A stretch of DNA of 21,586 bases from RGIG5952 sp045603485. Its GTDB lineage: Bacteria; Verrucomicrobiota; Kiritimatiellia; RFP12; JAAYLN01. The position numbers and the translations under genes were made by a program. Positions 1 to 6,838 of this stretch are shown here, piece after piece (the stretch's first letter is position 1; each line of letters starts with the position of its first letter). The notes below the pieces were generated by a model, which made no database searches, had not been told where the DNA came from, and worked only from the letters and a program-made list of their open reading frames with translations. The stretch is taken from positions 1 through 21,586 of the forward strand of contig JAZUMF010000033.1 of NCBI GenBank assembly GCA_045603485.1, written 5' to 3'.

Positions 1-1485
1 TCTGTAGCTGTCATTGGGGGACGATTGCGTTAGGCTTCCTTTTATGCCATTTGAATCTATCCATTCAAGCTCTATGCCTTGAAGGCACCATTCTCCTGCG
101 GCATTTGGCTTTGATGAGATGAAGTATTGTTCCCATGAGCCGTGGCGCGATATTGTGAAGGTATTTTCGTATAGATTGGTGGTGGCATCAGTTAGTTCTG
201 CTTTAAAGGGGTTTGTTAGTTTCCATGCGACTATGTTGTTTGTGGATATGTAGGCTGAGGGTGGAGGGTTTGTGGGGTTCATGCCTGAGGCTAGGTCTAG
301 TGCTATTGTGAAGCCTCTTGGGTCATAATTATTTGGCGAATCGTATGTATAGATGTCACCGAACCAATGTTTTTCGTAGGTATCGGGTAGTCCGTCGTTG
401 TCGCTATCGGCTAAAGAGGTTTCTTTGAGTGGTGACGGGTCTGAGCCGTCAACGAGGGTATCGTTATCGCTATCTCGCTGTGTGGGGTTTGTTGCTAAGG
501 CGACTTCTTCTTTGTCGGTGAGTCCGTCATAGTCTGTATCTTTGAGTTTGGGGTCGGTATGGTGGAGTTTTATCTCTTCCCAAGCGGTGAGTCCGTCATT
601 GTCGAGATCGGATGTGCCGTCACCTAGGTCGCCTATGTAGGCAAGGAGTGCTGATGTGGCATTTGTGCCAAGATTTATCGTTTGGACATTGCCGTTGCGG
701 TAGATGGCTGTTGTGACGCTGTTGGTGGGTATTTGGCTGTAGCGGAATGTGACTAAACCGTCTTTATAAAACTCTGCTTGGAAGGATACTTGAGTGTCAG
801 GCAAGCGGTTTAGGAGTGCGCCTTCCCATGTGATTATGCGTGTATTGTTGTCGGTTGAGGCAGTCCATATGCGCGAGGGTGAGAAGTCGTCCCAGAGGCT
901 ACCCGGCAAGAAGCCGTATGAGCCTTGAAGCGGTGCATAAACGGTGATATTGGAGAAGGTCGAGATTTGGGAAAGTTCGGTGACTGGTATTCCTGGGGAT
1001 GGTGACTTTACCGTTATTGTGCCATCTGTATGAATCCATACGGGGTTTTCTTGGGTAAGTCCTTCACGGGATAGGCGATTTGTGCAGCCGTCAAAGAGCC
1101 AAAAGCCGTCGTCGTGGGCACCACGGCGGGCGATGTTTTCGGCGAGTGTTGCATTTGGTGGAATTGTGAAGTTATGCGTTTCATTGGTCTTTACTGATGC
1201 CAGTGTATAGCCAGTTAGTCGTTCTATCGCTGAGAAGGTATTGGTTGAGAGTGCGGCTAGTGCTTTCGGAATGGTTTTCAGTGCGGAATCTATCTTTGAT
1301 CCAAGTGTTTTACTTGAGCCGTAAAGGAGTGTTGATGTGAATAGTAGCACTGTTATAACGCGAAGAAAAGTAGATGCATTTTTCCAAAAAGAGGCAATGA
1401 ATGCAAAGTCGCCTTTGCGCCAAAGATACAATGCAAAAGCGAGCAAGGGTAATGACAATATCAAAAATAGGAGGATATTCGTCAT
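1..1485 (-). CDS. Envelope protein with thrombospondin type 3 repeats (5' part, continues past left edge)
   Basis: I translated the open minus-strand frame from ATG at 1485 to the window edge: 495 codons without a stop, so the C-terminus is missing. Two hydrophobic segments (about residues 3-21 and 40-56) suggest an N-terminal membrane anchor or signal region. Residues about 200-260 look like a beta-rich domain (pattern FQAEFYKDGLVTFRYS, loosely like nidogen-type domains; weak inference). Residues about 293-370 carry four Asp-rich repeats of the form D-x-D-x-D-G-L-x-D/A (DLDNDGLT, DTDYDGLT, DSDNDTLV, DSDNDGLP). These match bacterial thrombospondin type 3 repeats, which bind calcium. The protein is probably exported and surface-associated, common in PVC bacteria. 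No enzymatic domain is visible in the part present, so its job is unknown. The start overlaps the stop of a tiny upstream ORF (TAATG), and no good Shine-Dalgarno sequence precedes it. Confidence 0.8.
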   Translation of the reverse strand, partial: MTNILLFLILSLPLLAFALYLWRKGDFAFIASFWKNASTFLRVITVLLFTSTLLYGSSKTLGSKIDSALKTIPKALAALSTNTFSAIERLTGYTLASVKTNETHNFTIPPNATLAENIARRGAHDDGFWLFDGCTNRLSREGLTQENPVWIHTDGTITVKSPSPGIPVTELSQISTFSNITVYAPLQGSYGFLPGSLWDDFSPSRIWTASTDNNTRIITWEGALLNRLPDTQVSFQAEFYKDGLVTFRYSQIPTNSVTTAIYRNGNVQTINLGTNATSALLAYIGDLGDGTSDLDNDGLTAWEEIKLHHTDPKLKDTDYDGLTDKEEVALATNPTQRDSDNDTLVDGSDPSPLKETSLADSDNDGLPDTYEKHWFGDIYTYDSPNNYDPRGFTIALDLASGMNPTNPPPSAYISTNNIVAWKLTNPFKAELTDATTNLYENTFTISRHGSWEQYFISSKPNAAGEWCLQGIELEWIDSNGIKGSLTQSSPNDSYR

Positions 1486-1514
1486 TAGTGAATTGCCTGT
1501 GATGAATGCTTCAT
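1485..1514 (-). CDS. Possible 9-codon leader ORF (MKHSSQAIH)
   Basis: A short ORF of nine codons (ATG at 1514, TAA at 1487-1485) ends in TAATG, so its stop overlaps the start codon of the envelope protein gene. Its ATG begins exactly six bases after the TATAAT -10 element, where transcription is expected to start, so it could be read from a leaderless mRNA and couple translation to the next gene. Coding status is unproven; it may just be a 5' UTR containing an ATG. Confidence 0.35.
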   Translation of the reverse strand: MKHSSQAIH

Positions 1515-1520
1515 ATTAAG

Positions 1521-1549
1521 ATTATAATACAGGCTTAGTGAAGTTACAA
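1521..1549 (-). promoter_or_regulatory. Sigma70-type promoter of the envelope protein gene
   Basis: Minus strand: -35 TTGTAA (1549-1544), a 17-base spacer, and a perfect -10 TATAAT (1526-1521). The predicted transcription start is near 1514, the A of an ATG. Hexamers and spacing fit the housekeeping sigma consensus well. Confidence 0.65.
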
Positions 1550-1655
1550 TGTTAAGTATAATGAAAAAATGATTGGAATAGAATTCTGATGAAATGTCAA
1601 GTCTAATAGTCTTTAAGCTAATCCAGTTTCGCAGTTCACACAAAACCACAAAGAC

Positions 1656-1693
1656 AAAAAAAGAGTGCGACATTTCTGCCGCACCCTTTTTTT
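1656..1693 (-). terminator. Intrinsic terminator after clpX, possibly bidirectional
   Basis: On the minus strand, 20 bases after the clpX stop, GGGTGCGGC and GTCGCACTC form a 9-bp stem (with two G-U pairs) around a 6-base loop. It occupies 1686-1663 and is followed by seven T residues (1662-1656). The plus strand also has a T run directly after the stem (1687-1693), so the hairpin could terminate in both directions. It marks the end of the dnaN-clpP-clpX unit. Confidence 0.85.
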
Positions 1694-1712
1694 ACAAGAT
1701 ACGCTATTGGCG

Positions 1713-3026
1713 CTACTTGTTTATTGTCTTGACATCCTTTGCCGTGATGACAAGCTTTTTGCCCTTATTGTCTGCTGCATTGTACATAACATCAAGCATC
1801 AAACGCTCAAGAACGGCACGCAAGCCGCGAGCACCGGTCTTGCGGCTAATGGCTATGCGTGCGGCTTCACGCAAGGCCTCTTCCTCAAAGGAGAGCTTAA
1901 CGCCTTCCATATCAAGGAGCTTCTGGTACTGACGCACGATGCAGTTCTTGGGCTCCGTTAAAATCCGTAGCAGGTCATCCTCGGTCAAATCGTCGAGCGT
2001 TGAAACAACCGGGATGCGGCCGACAAATTCTGGAATAAGACCATAGCGGACGAGATCCTCAGGCTGGACTGACTTTGCCGAAACAGCATTGTTCTGCTTC
2101 TTTGCGGTAGAATCGACATATCCAACAACTTTATTTCCTTGACGCTGCTTGATTATTGAATCAAGACCTACAAAGGCTCCGCCAAGGATAAAGAGAATGT
2201 TTTGGGTATTTATCTTTATCGTCTCGGCATTTGGATGCTTGCGTCCGCCATGTGGAGGAACATGCGACTCGGTCCCTTCAAGAATCTTGAGAAGCGCCTG
2301 CTGAACGCCTTCGCCTGAAACATCTCGGGTAATTGAGACATTCTCTGTCCTGCGGCCGATCTTGTCGATTTCATCGATATAGATGATGCCGTATTCGGCA
2401 CGCTCAATATCCATATCTGCGGCCTGGATAAGGCGTAAGAGGATATTCTCGACATCGTCTCCCACATAACCCGCCTCGGTCAATGTCGTCGCGTCCGCAA
2501 TTGCGAATGGCACATCGAGCATACGGGCAAGCGTGCGTGCAAAGAGGGTTTTGCCGCTGCCTGTAGGGCCGATCAGAAGAACATTGGACTTTTCAAGCTC
2601 GACATCCTTGTATTCTTCATTGACCTTGCCATCTGTAATGCGACGATAGTGATTATGGACGGCAACCGCAAGATCCTTTTTGGTTTGATCCTGACCGATA
2701 ATATATTGATCAAGAAACTCTTTAATCTCTCGAGGACTCGGCACCTTGAGATGCTTTGCCTTTTTGGCTGCGCCTTCATGCTTGTGCCGCGATGTCGGAA
2801 GCCCTCGCGACTCATTTATCATATCCATGCACTTTTGAACGCAATCTTCGCAAATGCTTGCCAATGGACCGTTGATAATCGCAATGCCTTCAGAGGAATC
2901 TTTTCCGCAAAAGCTGCACATCTCCGCATCAAAGAATCCTTCTTCTTCGTCGAAGCCTCCGACAAATTTCGACTCTTTCTTTGGTGGTTTTTTGCCGCCG
3001 CCGTCTTTACTGTTCTTTGTTGCCAT
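1713..3026 (-). CDS. clpX: ClpX, ATP-dependent unfoldase subunit of the ClpXP protease
   Basis: ClpX is a hexameric AAA+ unfoldase that recognises tagged proteins and threads them into ClpP in the cytoplasm. The 437-residue protein has the N-terminal zinc-binding domain (C37, C40, C59, C62), Walker A GPTGSGKT (153-160), Walker B IIYIDE (about 214-219), the GRKH pore-loop motif, and GARGLRA near the C-terminus (sensor 2). About 36 residues rich in Lys, Gly and acidic residues precede the zinc finger, longer than in E. coli ClpX. The ClpP-docking loop position reads VVGY, where IGF or a close variant is usual. It starts 5 nt after the clpP stop, so the two are almost certainly cotranscribed; an intrinsic terminator follows. 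Confidence 0.98.
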   Translation of the reverse strand: MATKNSKDGGGKKPPKKESKFVGGFDEEEGFFDAEMCSFCGKDSSEGIAIINGPLASICEDCVQKCMDMINESRGLPTSRHKHEGAAKKAKHLKVPSPREIKEFLDQYIIGQDQTKKDLAVAVHNHYRRITDGKVNEEYKDVELEKSNVLLIGPTGSGKTLFARTLARMLDVPFAIADATTLTEAGYVGDDVENILLRLIQAADMDIERAEYGIIYIDEIDKIGRRTENVSITRDVSGEGVQQALLKILEGTESHVPPHGGRKHPNAETIKINTQNILFILGGAFVGLDSIIKQRQGNKVVGYVDSTAKKQNNAVSAKSVQPEDLVRYGLIPEFVGRIPVVSTLDDLTEDDLLRILTEPKNCIVRQYQKLLDMEGVKLSFEEEALREAARIAISRKTGARGLRAVLERLMLDVMYNAADNKGKKLVITAKDVKTINK

Positions 3027-3031
3027 TTGTC

Positions 3032-3625
3032 TTACTTTGCTGCGGGTTTAACCAATACTTCATCGATGAGACCATAGGCCTTCGCTTCTGCCGCGCTCAT
3101 AAAATTATCGCGCTCGGTATCATGTGCGATATCCTTGATGTCCTTGCCTGTGTGAGAGGCGAGGATTCCGTTAAGGCTCTCGCGCAGGCGTAAAATCTCA
3201 CGAGCCTGAATCTCAATCTCCGTAGCCTGACCTTCAGCGCCGCCTAGAGGCTGATGAATCATAATACGGGCATTTGGAAGGGCGTAACGCTTGCCCTTTG
3301 CGCCTGCGGCAAGGAGAACCGCCGCCATACTTGCAGCCTGACCGATGCAGTAGGTCGCTACTGGGCAGGAGATGAACTGCATGGTGTCGTAAATCGCCAT
3401 TCCGGCTGTGACTACACCTCCGGGTGAATTGATATAAAGGGAGATATCCTTTTCGGCGTCCTGCGCCTGAAGGAAGAGCATCTGGGCTACAATGAGACTT
3501 GCAACATTATCGTCAATTTGTGAACCGAGAATAATGATTCGGTCCTGAAGAAGGCGTGAGTAAATATCGTATGAACGCTCGCCGCGGCCTGTCTGCTCCA
3601 CGACGATAGGGACTAGCATGGACAT
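3032..3625 (-). CDS. clpP: ClpP, ATP-dependent Clp protease proteolytic subunit
   Basis: ClpP is the serine peptidase that forms two stacked heptameric rings and degrades proteins fed in by ClpX (next gene) or ClpA/C. The 197-residue protein has a typical length and the full catalytic triad: S99 in GQAASMAAVLLAAG, H124 in MIHQPLGG, and D173 in ERDNFMSA. The short N-terminus before VPIVVEQTGRGERSYD suggests little or no propeptide. The ATG at 3625 is preceded by AAGGA with a 7-base spacing. It lies 56 nt after dnaN, with a small hairpin in the gap but no T-run terminator, so readthrough from the dnaN promoter is likely. A private promoter was not recognised. Confidence 0.98.
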   Translation of the reverse strand: MSMLVPIVVEQTGRGERSYDIYSRLLQDRIIILGSQIDDNVASLIVAQMLFLQAQDAEKDISLYINSPGGVVTAGMAIYDTMQFISCPVATYCIGQAASMAAVLLAAGAKGKRYALPNARIMIHQPLGGAEGQATEIEIQAREILRLRESLNGILASHTGKDIKDIAHDTERDNFMSAAEAKAYGLIDEVLVKPAAK

Positions 3626-3649
3626 AATTGTTTCCTTATCTATTTCAAG

Positions 3650-3671
3650 AGCCCACCGCCATCGATGGGCT
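3650..3671 (-). other. Small hairpin between dnaN and clpP
   Basis: AGCCCA and TGGGCT form a 6-bp stem around a 10-base loop, lying between the dnaN stop and the clpP ribosome binding site. No T run follows on the minus strand, so it is not a standard terminator. It could tune readthrough or mRNA processing between the two genes, or mean nothing. Confidence 0.3.
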
Positions 3672-3681
3672 TATCGCTTTA

Positions 3682-4773
3682 TCAATTTACGCGCAATGGC
3701 ATAAGTACATAGAGGAATGGAATGTCACACTTGAATGTGGCCGGACCATGGCCTCCTGAAAGCTCAATGTAAACTAAATCGGTTTCAATGTTACGCAATG
3801 GAGCCATTACATATTCTGGGTTGAATGTAAAGGCTAAATCCTTGCCTGCATACTTTATCGGCACCGTTTCGCGAGACTCGCCGCCGTCATTCTGCATTGT
3901 GATGACCAGCTCGCCGTTTGAAAAAGCGAAATTAGTGGAGACGGTCTTGTCATCGGAGATTACGGATACGCGACGGATAGCGTAGAGCAAATCTTCACGG
4001 CGAACCTCGATACGCTCATCAAAGGACGATGGAATTACCTGACGATAATTCGGGAAGGTTCCGTCAATCAGCTTTGTAACGAGTGTTGTACCGCCATACT
4101 GGAAGATCGCCTGCGTTTTTTGCGCAAAAATTTTAAGGTCGCCGTCCTCCTTCAAAAGACGCGAAAGCTCATTGACCGTCTTGGAGGGGAGAATCATATC
4201 GGTTTCGATCTCAGGCGGGAACTCAAGCTCTTGCTCAACCATGGCAAGGCGACGGCCGTCTGTTGCGACTATCGTTAGCTTCCCGTCCTTGAAGGAGAGG
4301 AGAAGGCCTGTAATTACATGGCGGGACTCGTCCTCAGAGACCGCATAGGAGGTCTTGCGAAGCATCTCGCGAAAGACACTGCCTGAGATTGTAAAGCAGA
4401 CTGTGCCTTCAGGAGTTGCAATTGCGGGGAAGTCACGGACTGACATGCCGACAATCTTGAAAAATGCGGCGCCGCTTTGAAGTGTCGCGACATCGCCTGA
4501 ATCGACCGAGACATCAACAGCCCCTTCGCTAAGCTCGCGAACGATACCGACCAAACGCTTGACGGGCAAGGTCGTCTTGCCGGGCTCATCGACCTTCGCC
4601 ATGACAGAACAACGGATGCTCACATCAAGACTCGTCGTTGAAATAATCAGCATTCCGTCCTCGGCCTCAATCATTACATTGGATAAAATCTGCAAGGCAC
4701 TACGGGACGGGACAACACTTTGAACGCTCAAAAGCGCATCAAGAAAAGAAGATTTCTCAACTGTAAATTTCAT
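3682..4773 (-). CDS. dnaN: DNA polymerase III beta subunit (sliding clamp)
   Basis: DnaN forms the ring-shaped dimeric clamp that tethers DNA polymerase III and other DNA-processing enzymes to DNA. The 363-residue length is typical. It starts MKFTVEKSSFLDAL, shows the three-domain clamp pattern (for example LPSKTVNELSRLL and DGTFPNYRQVIP), and ends with YVLMPLRVN, close to the usual YVVMPMRL terminus. The ATG at 4773 has a GGAG-type ribosome binding site. A consensus promoter lies at 4836-4864, giving a leader of about 56 nt. dnaN commonly sits with dnaA, recF and gyrB; here it heads a unit with clpP and clpX, and no dnaA or recF is in the window. Nothing suggests a replication origin here. 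Confidence 0.98.
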   Translation of the reverse strand: MKFTVEKSSFLDALLSVQSVVPSRSALQILSNVMIEAEDGMLIISTTSLDVSIRCSVMAKVDEPGKTTLPVKRLVGIVRELSEGAVDVSVDSGDVATLQSGAAFFKIVGMSVRDFPAIATPEGTVCFTISGSVFREMLRKTSYAVSEDESRHVITGLLLSFKDGKLTIVATDGRRLAMVEQELEFPPEIETDMILPSKTVNELSRLLKEDGDLKIFAQKTQAIFQYGGTTLVTKLIDGTFPNYRQVIPSSFDERIEVRREDLLYAIRRVSVISDDKTVSTNFAFSNGELVITMQNDGGESRETVPIKYAGKDLAFTFNPEYVMAPLRNIETDLVYIELSGGHGPATFKCDIPFLYVLMPLRVN

Positions 4774-4835
4774 GGCAAAACTCCAATATATAATTGTGAA
4801 ACGAGAAAAACAAAAGCCTCATTCAATAACATAAA

Positions 4836-4864
4836 ATTATAGCAAAGCAAAAAGGATGTGGCAA
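4836..4864 (-). promoter_or_regulatory. Sigma70-type promoter of dnaN-clpP-clpX
   Basis: Minus strand: -35 TTGCCA (4864-4859), exactly 17 bases of spacer, and a perfect -10 TATAAT (4841-4836). The predicted start near 4829 leaves a 5' UTR of about 56 nt before dnaN. The surrounding 4774-5013 is AT-rich and holds no other recognisable gene. Confidence 0.75.
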
Positions 4865-5013
4865 ACATTTTTGAATAAAAAAAACTATTCGGAAAAATTG
4901 GCTACCGACGGAAAATTACAGGTAAGCGTCAAATTGTGATGCTATCAATAAAATCAAGCCGAAGAGTATAGCCAAAAATCAACGCTCCCTCTTTTTGAAA
5001 CGAGGAAATCAGG

Positions 5014-5042
5014 TTGAAGCGTCATTAGGTTTTTCATATAAT
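5014..5042 (+). promoter_or_regulatory. Sigma70-type promoter of ybeY, spaced for a leaderless mRNA
   Basis: -35 TTGAAG (5014-5019), a 17-base spacer, and a perfect -10 TATAAT (5037-5042). Six bases separate the -10 from the ATG at 5049, so transcription is expected to start at the A of the start codon. No Shine-Dalgarno sequence precedes the ATG. Confidence 0.6.
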
Positions 5043-5048
5043 AATGAT

Positions 5049-5471
5049 ATGATTGTTACTATTGAAAATCGTCAGCGTAAGATGAAGCTGGAAAAGACCA
5101 GACTTGCCGAAATGGCGAGATTTTTCTCTGAATGCGCTAAGGTGGATTTAAGCGAGGTTACCCTAATCATCGTAGATGATAAGGGATCGGCTCCAATAAA
5201 CGCGGCCGCTGTTGGGCATGTGGGCCCAACGGATGTCATCACAATTCCTTATCCTGCAATCCCCGGTGATGAAGACGGCCCTTCGGCAGAAATAATCATC
5301 AATGCCGAATGCGCCCTTAAACAACGCCCGGAAGACCCTTGGAGAGAGTTGCTGTTTTATCTGGCTCATGCCTTCAATCATCTCTCGGGGCACGATGATG
5401 ACACGCCTGAAAAACGAAGTGCGATGCACCGACGCGAGCGGCGATGGCTCGCAAGGGCACTTAATTGCTGA
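5049..5471 (+). CDS. ybeY: YbeY-like endoribonuclease / rRNA maturation factor, divergent active site
   Basis: YbeY proteins are metal-dependent endoribonucleases involved in 16S rRNA 3'-end maturation and ribosome quality control. The 140-residue protein shows the family landmarks in order: a VTLIIVDD strand, PTDVITIPY (family PTDVLSFP, residues 60-68), SAEIIIN (family GDIVIS), and HAFNHLSGHDDD (107-118). H107 and H111 match the first two zinc ligands. The third, normally His six residues after the second, is D117, with an extra H115 nearby. The conserved Arg upstream of PTDV appears to be V55. I chose ATG 5049 because MIVTIENR matches the usual family start; an upstream TTG at 4995 in the same frame would lie before the promoter's expected start. 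The 3' end overlaps the convergent zinc-ribbon gene by 11 nt. Confidence 0.85.
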   Translation: MIVTIENRQRKMKLEKTRLAEMARFFSECAKVDLSEVTLIIVDDKGSAPINAAAVGHVGPTDVITIPYPAIPGDEDGPSAEIIINAECALKQRPEDPWRELLFYLAHAFNHLSGHDDDTPEKRSAMHRRERRWLARALNC

Positions 5472-5961
5472 GCATTTCAACGACTTGCTTTTGGACTTCT
5501 CCGATAGCGTCGAGGCGTAACTGCGGGTCAAGAATCACAAATGTGTCTCCTGTCGCCTTTTGCTCATAGATGCGGAGAATTCCTCCTTCGGGACGAACCT
5601 TTGCGTCCCGCTCGATGAGTTGTTTTTTTCGCTCCAGCATTACGGCGAGAATGTAGACGACATTCACATTGGCGGGATCGTCAAGCTCTACCAATCGGCG
5701 TAATAGAGCCTCGGCCGTTTCGTGGCGAATGGGCTCTTCCTTTCCGGCCCCGCCTGATGGAGCGCTTACAATTCCTTGCCACTGGCTGAAGGGGACGGCA
5801 TCATCGTAAGATTTGTCTCTGCACTCTATACAGAAGTCGCGTCTTTCATAGCCTTCCAATGTCTCAAAGAGAGCTGAAATAATTTCAGTTTTTGGAGGAA
5901 ATTCCTTTCCGCAAACGGCACACACCCGTCCTCTTGGCTTGATATTCCACTCGTGAGCCAT
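5461..5961 (-). CDS. Uncharacterised protein with N-terminal zinc ribbon
   Basis: A 166-residue soluble protein of unknown function. Two Cys pairs (C14/C17 in CAVCGKEF and C44/C47 in FCIEC) are spaced as a zinc ribbon, followed by WQG and a mostly helical, charged C-terminal half (about residues 80-166). I recall similar short zinc-ribbon proteins in planctomycetes and verrucomicrobia but no established role. The ATG at 5961 overlaps the prmC stop as TGATG, so translation is probably coupled to prmC; an in-frame TTG directly before it is less likely. The position behind prmC and opposite ybeY hints at translation or ribosome biology, but that rests on context only. The stop overlaps the 3' end of ybeY by 11 nt, with no room for a normal terminator between them. 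Confidence 0.8.
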   Translation of the reverse strand: MAHEWNIKPRGRVCAVCGKEFPPKTEIISALFETLEGYERRDFCIECRDKSYDDAVPFSQWQGIVSAPSGGAGKEEPIRHETAEALLRRLVELDDPANVNVVYILAVMLERKKQLIERDAKVRPEGGILRIYEQKATGDTFVILDPQLRLDAIGEVQKQVVEMLSN

Positions 5962-6833
5962 CAATCAATCCTTCCTTTGGCAAATCGTGTTTTGCCGGCA
6001 AAATCTGAAAATATCTTTATCTCTGTGAAGCCCGCTTCTTCAAGAAGTGTCGCCACGGCATCGCCTTGATCATCGCCTATCTCGAAAAAAACGAAACCGC
6101 CGCGTTTAAGCGCAATCGCCGCGTCACAAACCAGGCTGCGGTAAACATCCAATCCGTCATCGCCGCCGTCTAATGCTGTGCGGGGCTCAAAATCGCGTAT
6201 CAGCCTCGGCAAGGCGTCGACGACTTTACTTGCTATATATGGCGGGTTTGAGATAACTGCGTCTATTGTCCCGGGCTTTGCGTCAGCACAATTACGCCCA
6301 TGGACAAAGCTGATTCTATCCCTCACCTTGCATTTTTCGGCATTTTCGACAGCAAGGCTCAGCGCCTTCTCTTCAATATCAACGGCGACGACCTTGCATT
6401 TTGGACGCTCGTATGCGAGGCTGATTGCGATAGCTCCACTTCCTGTGCCTACATCATAGAGCAAGGGCCCGCCATTTTCCCACAGTCTCTTTTCTGAAAA
6501 GACGAGTTCTACGAGCTGCTCGGTTTCCGGTCTTGGGATGAGCGCGCGCTTATCTGTCGTCAAGGTTAAGCATCTGAAGTCCCACTCTCCAATTACATAT
6601 TGCACGGGCTCGCCGTCGGCAAGTCTGCACAAACCGGAACGGAAACCGTTAAGAAAGCCTTCTGTCGGCTCTTCCTTAAAGGCAATTTGAGTGCGGTTGA
6701 CTTTAAGCAACGACGACGCCAGCCACTCACAGGTGAGGCGGGCGTCGTTTATGCCTTTGGCGTTAAGCCACTTTGCTCCGGCTGCGATAGCTTCTTCTAT
6801 CGAATGGGGCTTTTGTTTTGGGGCTTCCGACAT
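5961..6833 (-). CDS. prmC: Release factor glutamine methyltransferase PrmC (HemK)
   Basis: PrmC uses S-adenosylmethionine to N5-methylate the Gln of the GGQ motif in peptide chain release factors 1 and 2. The 290-residue protein has a helical N-terminal domain, the IPRPETE segment (99-105), SAM-binding motif I DVGTGSGAIAISLA (127-140), the acidic VVAVDIE strand end (about 148-154), and the catalytic substrate-binding motif NPPY (196-199). prfA, its frequent neighbour, is not in this window. It starts 5 nt after the DUF3127 gene, with only a weak ribosome binding site, and overlaps the next gene by TGATG. Confidence 0.96.
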   Translation of the reverse strand: MSEAPKQKPHSIEEAIAAGAKWLNAKGINDARLTCEWLASSLLKVNRTQIAFKEEPTEGFLNGFRSGLCRLADGEPVQYVIGEWDFRCLTLTTDKRALIPRPETEQLVELVFSEKRLWENGGPLLYDVGTGSGAIAISLAYERPKCKVVAVDIEEKALSLAVENAEKCKVRDRISFVHGRNCADAKPGTIDAVISNPPYIASKVVDALPRLIRDFEPRTALDGGDDGLDVYRSLVCDAAIALKRGGFVFFEIGDDQGDAVATLLEEAGFTEIKIFSDFAGKTRFAKGRID

Positions 6834-6838
6834 AGATG

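Noticed and set aside
1515..1673. Upstream in-frame extension of the small leader ORF to 62 codons
   Set aside because: It begins inside the clpX terminator hairpin, upstream of the promoter, and has the low-complexity hydrophobic composition of AT-rich intergenic DNA; no ribosome binding site was found.
1594..1961. Plus-strand reading frames across the clpX 3' end
   Set aside because: They are mirror frames of the conserved clpX coding strand, with unfamiliar composition and no initiation signals.
4117..4130. Perfect palindrome TTTTTGCGCAAAAA
   Set aside because: It lies inside dnaN coding sequence and encodes ordinary clamp residues; a regulatory role has no support.
4774..5013. Replication origin next to dnaN
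   Set aside because: The region is AT-rich, but I see no cluster of DnaA boxes and no dnaA, recF or gyrB nearby.
4995..5048. TTG-initiated N-terminal extension of YbeY
   Set aside because: It would place the start upstream of the promoter and add residues absent from the family; MIVTIENR at 5049 fits better.
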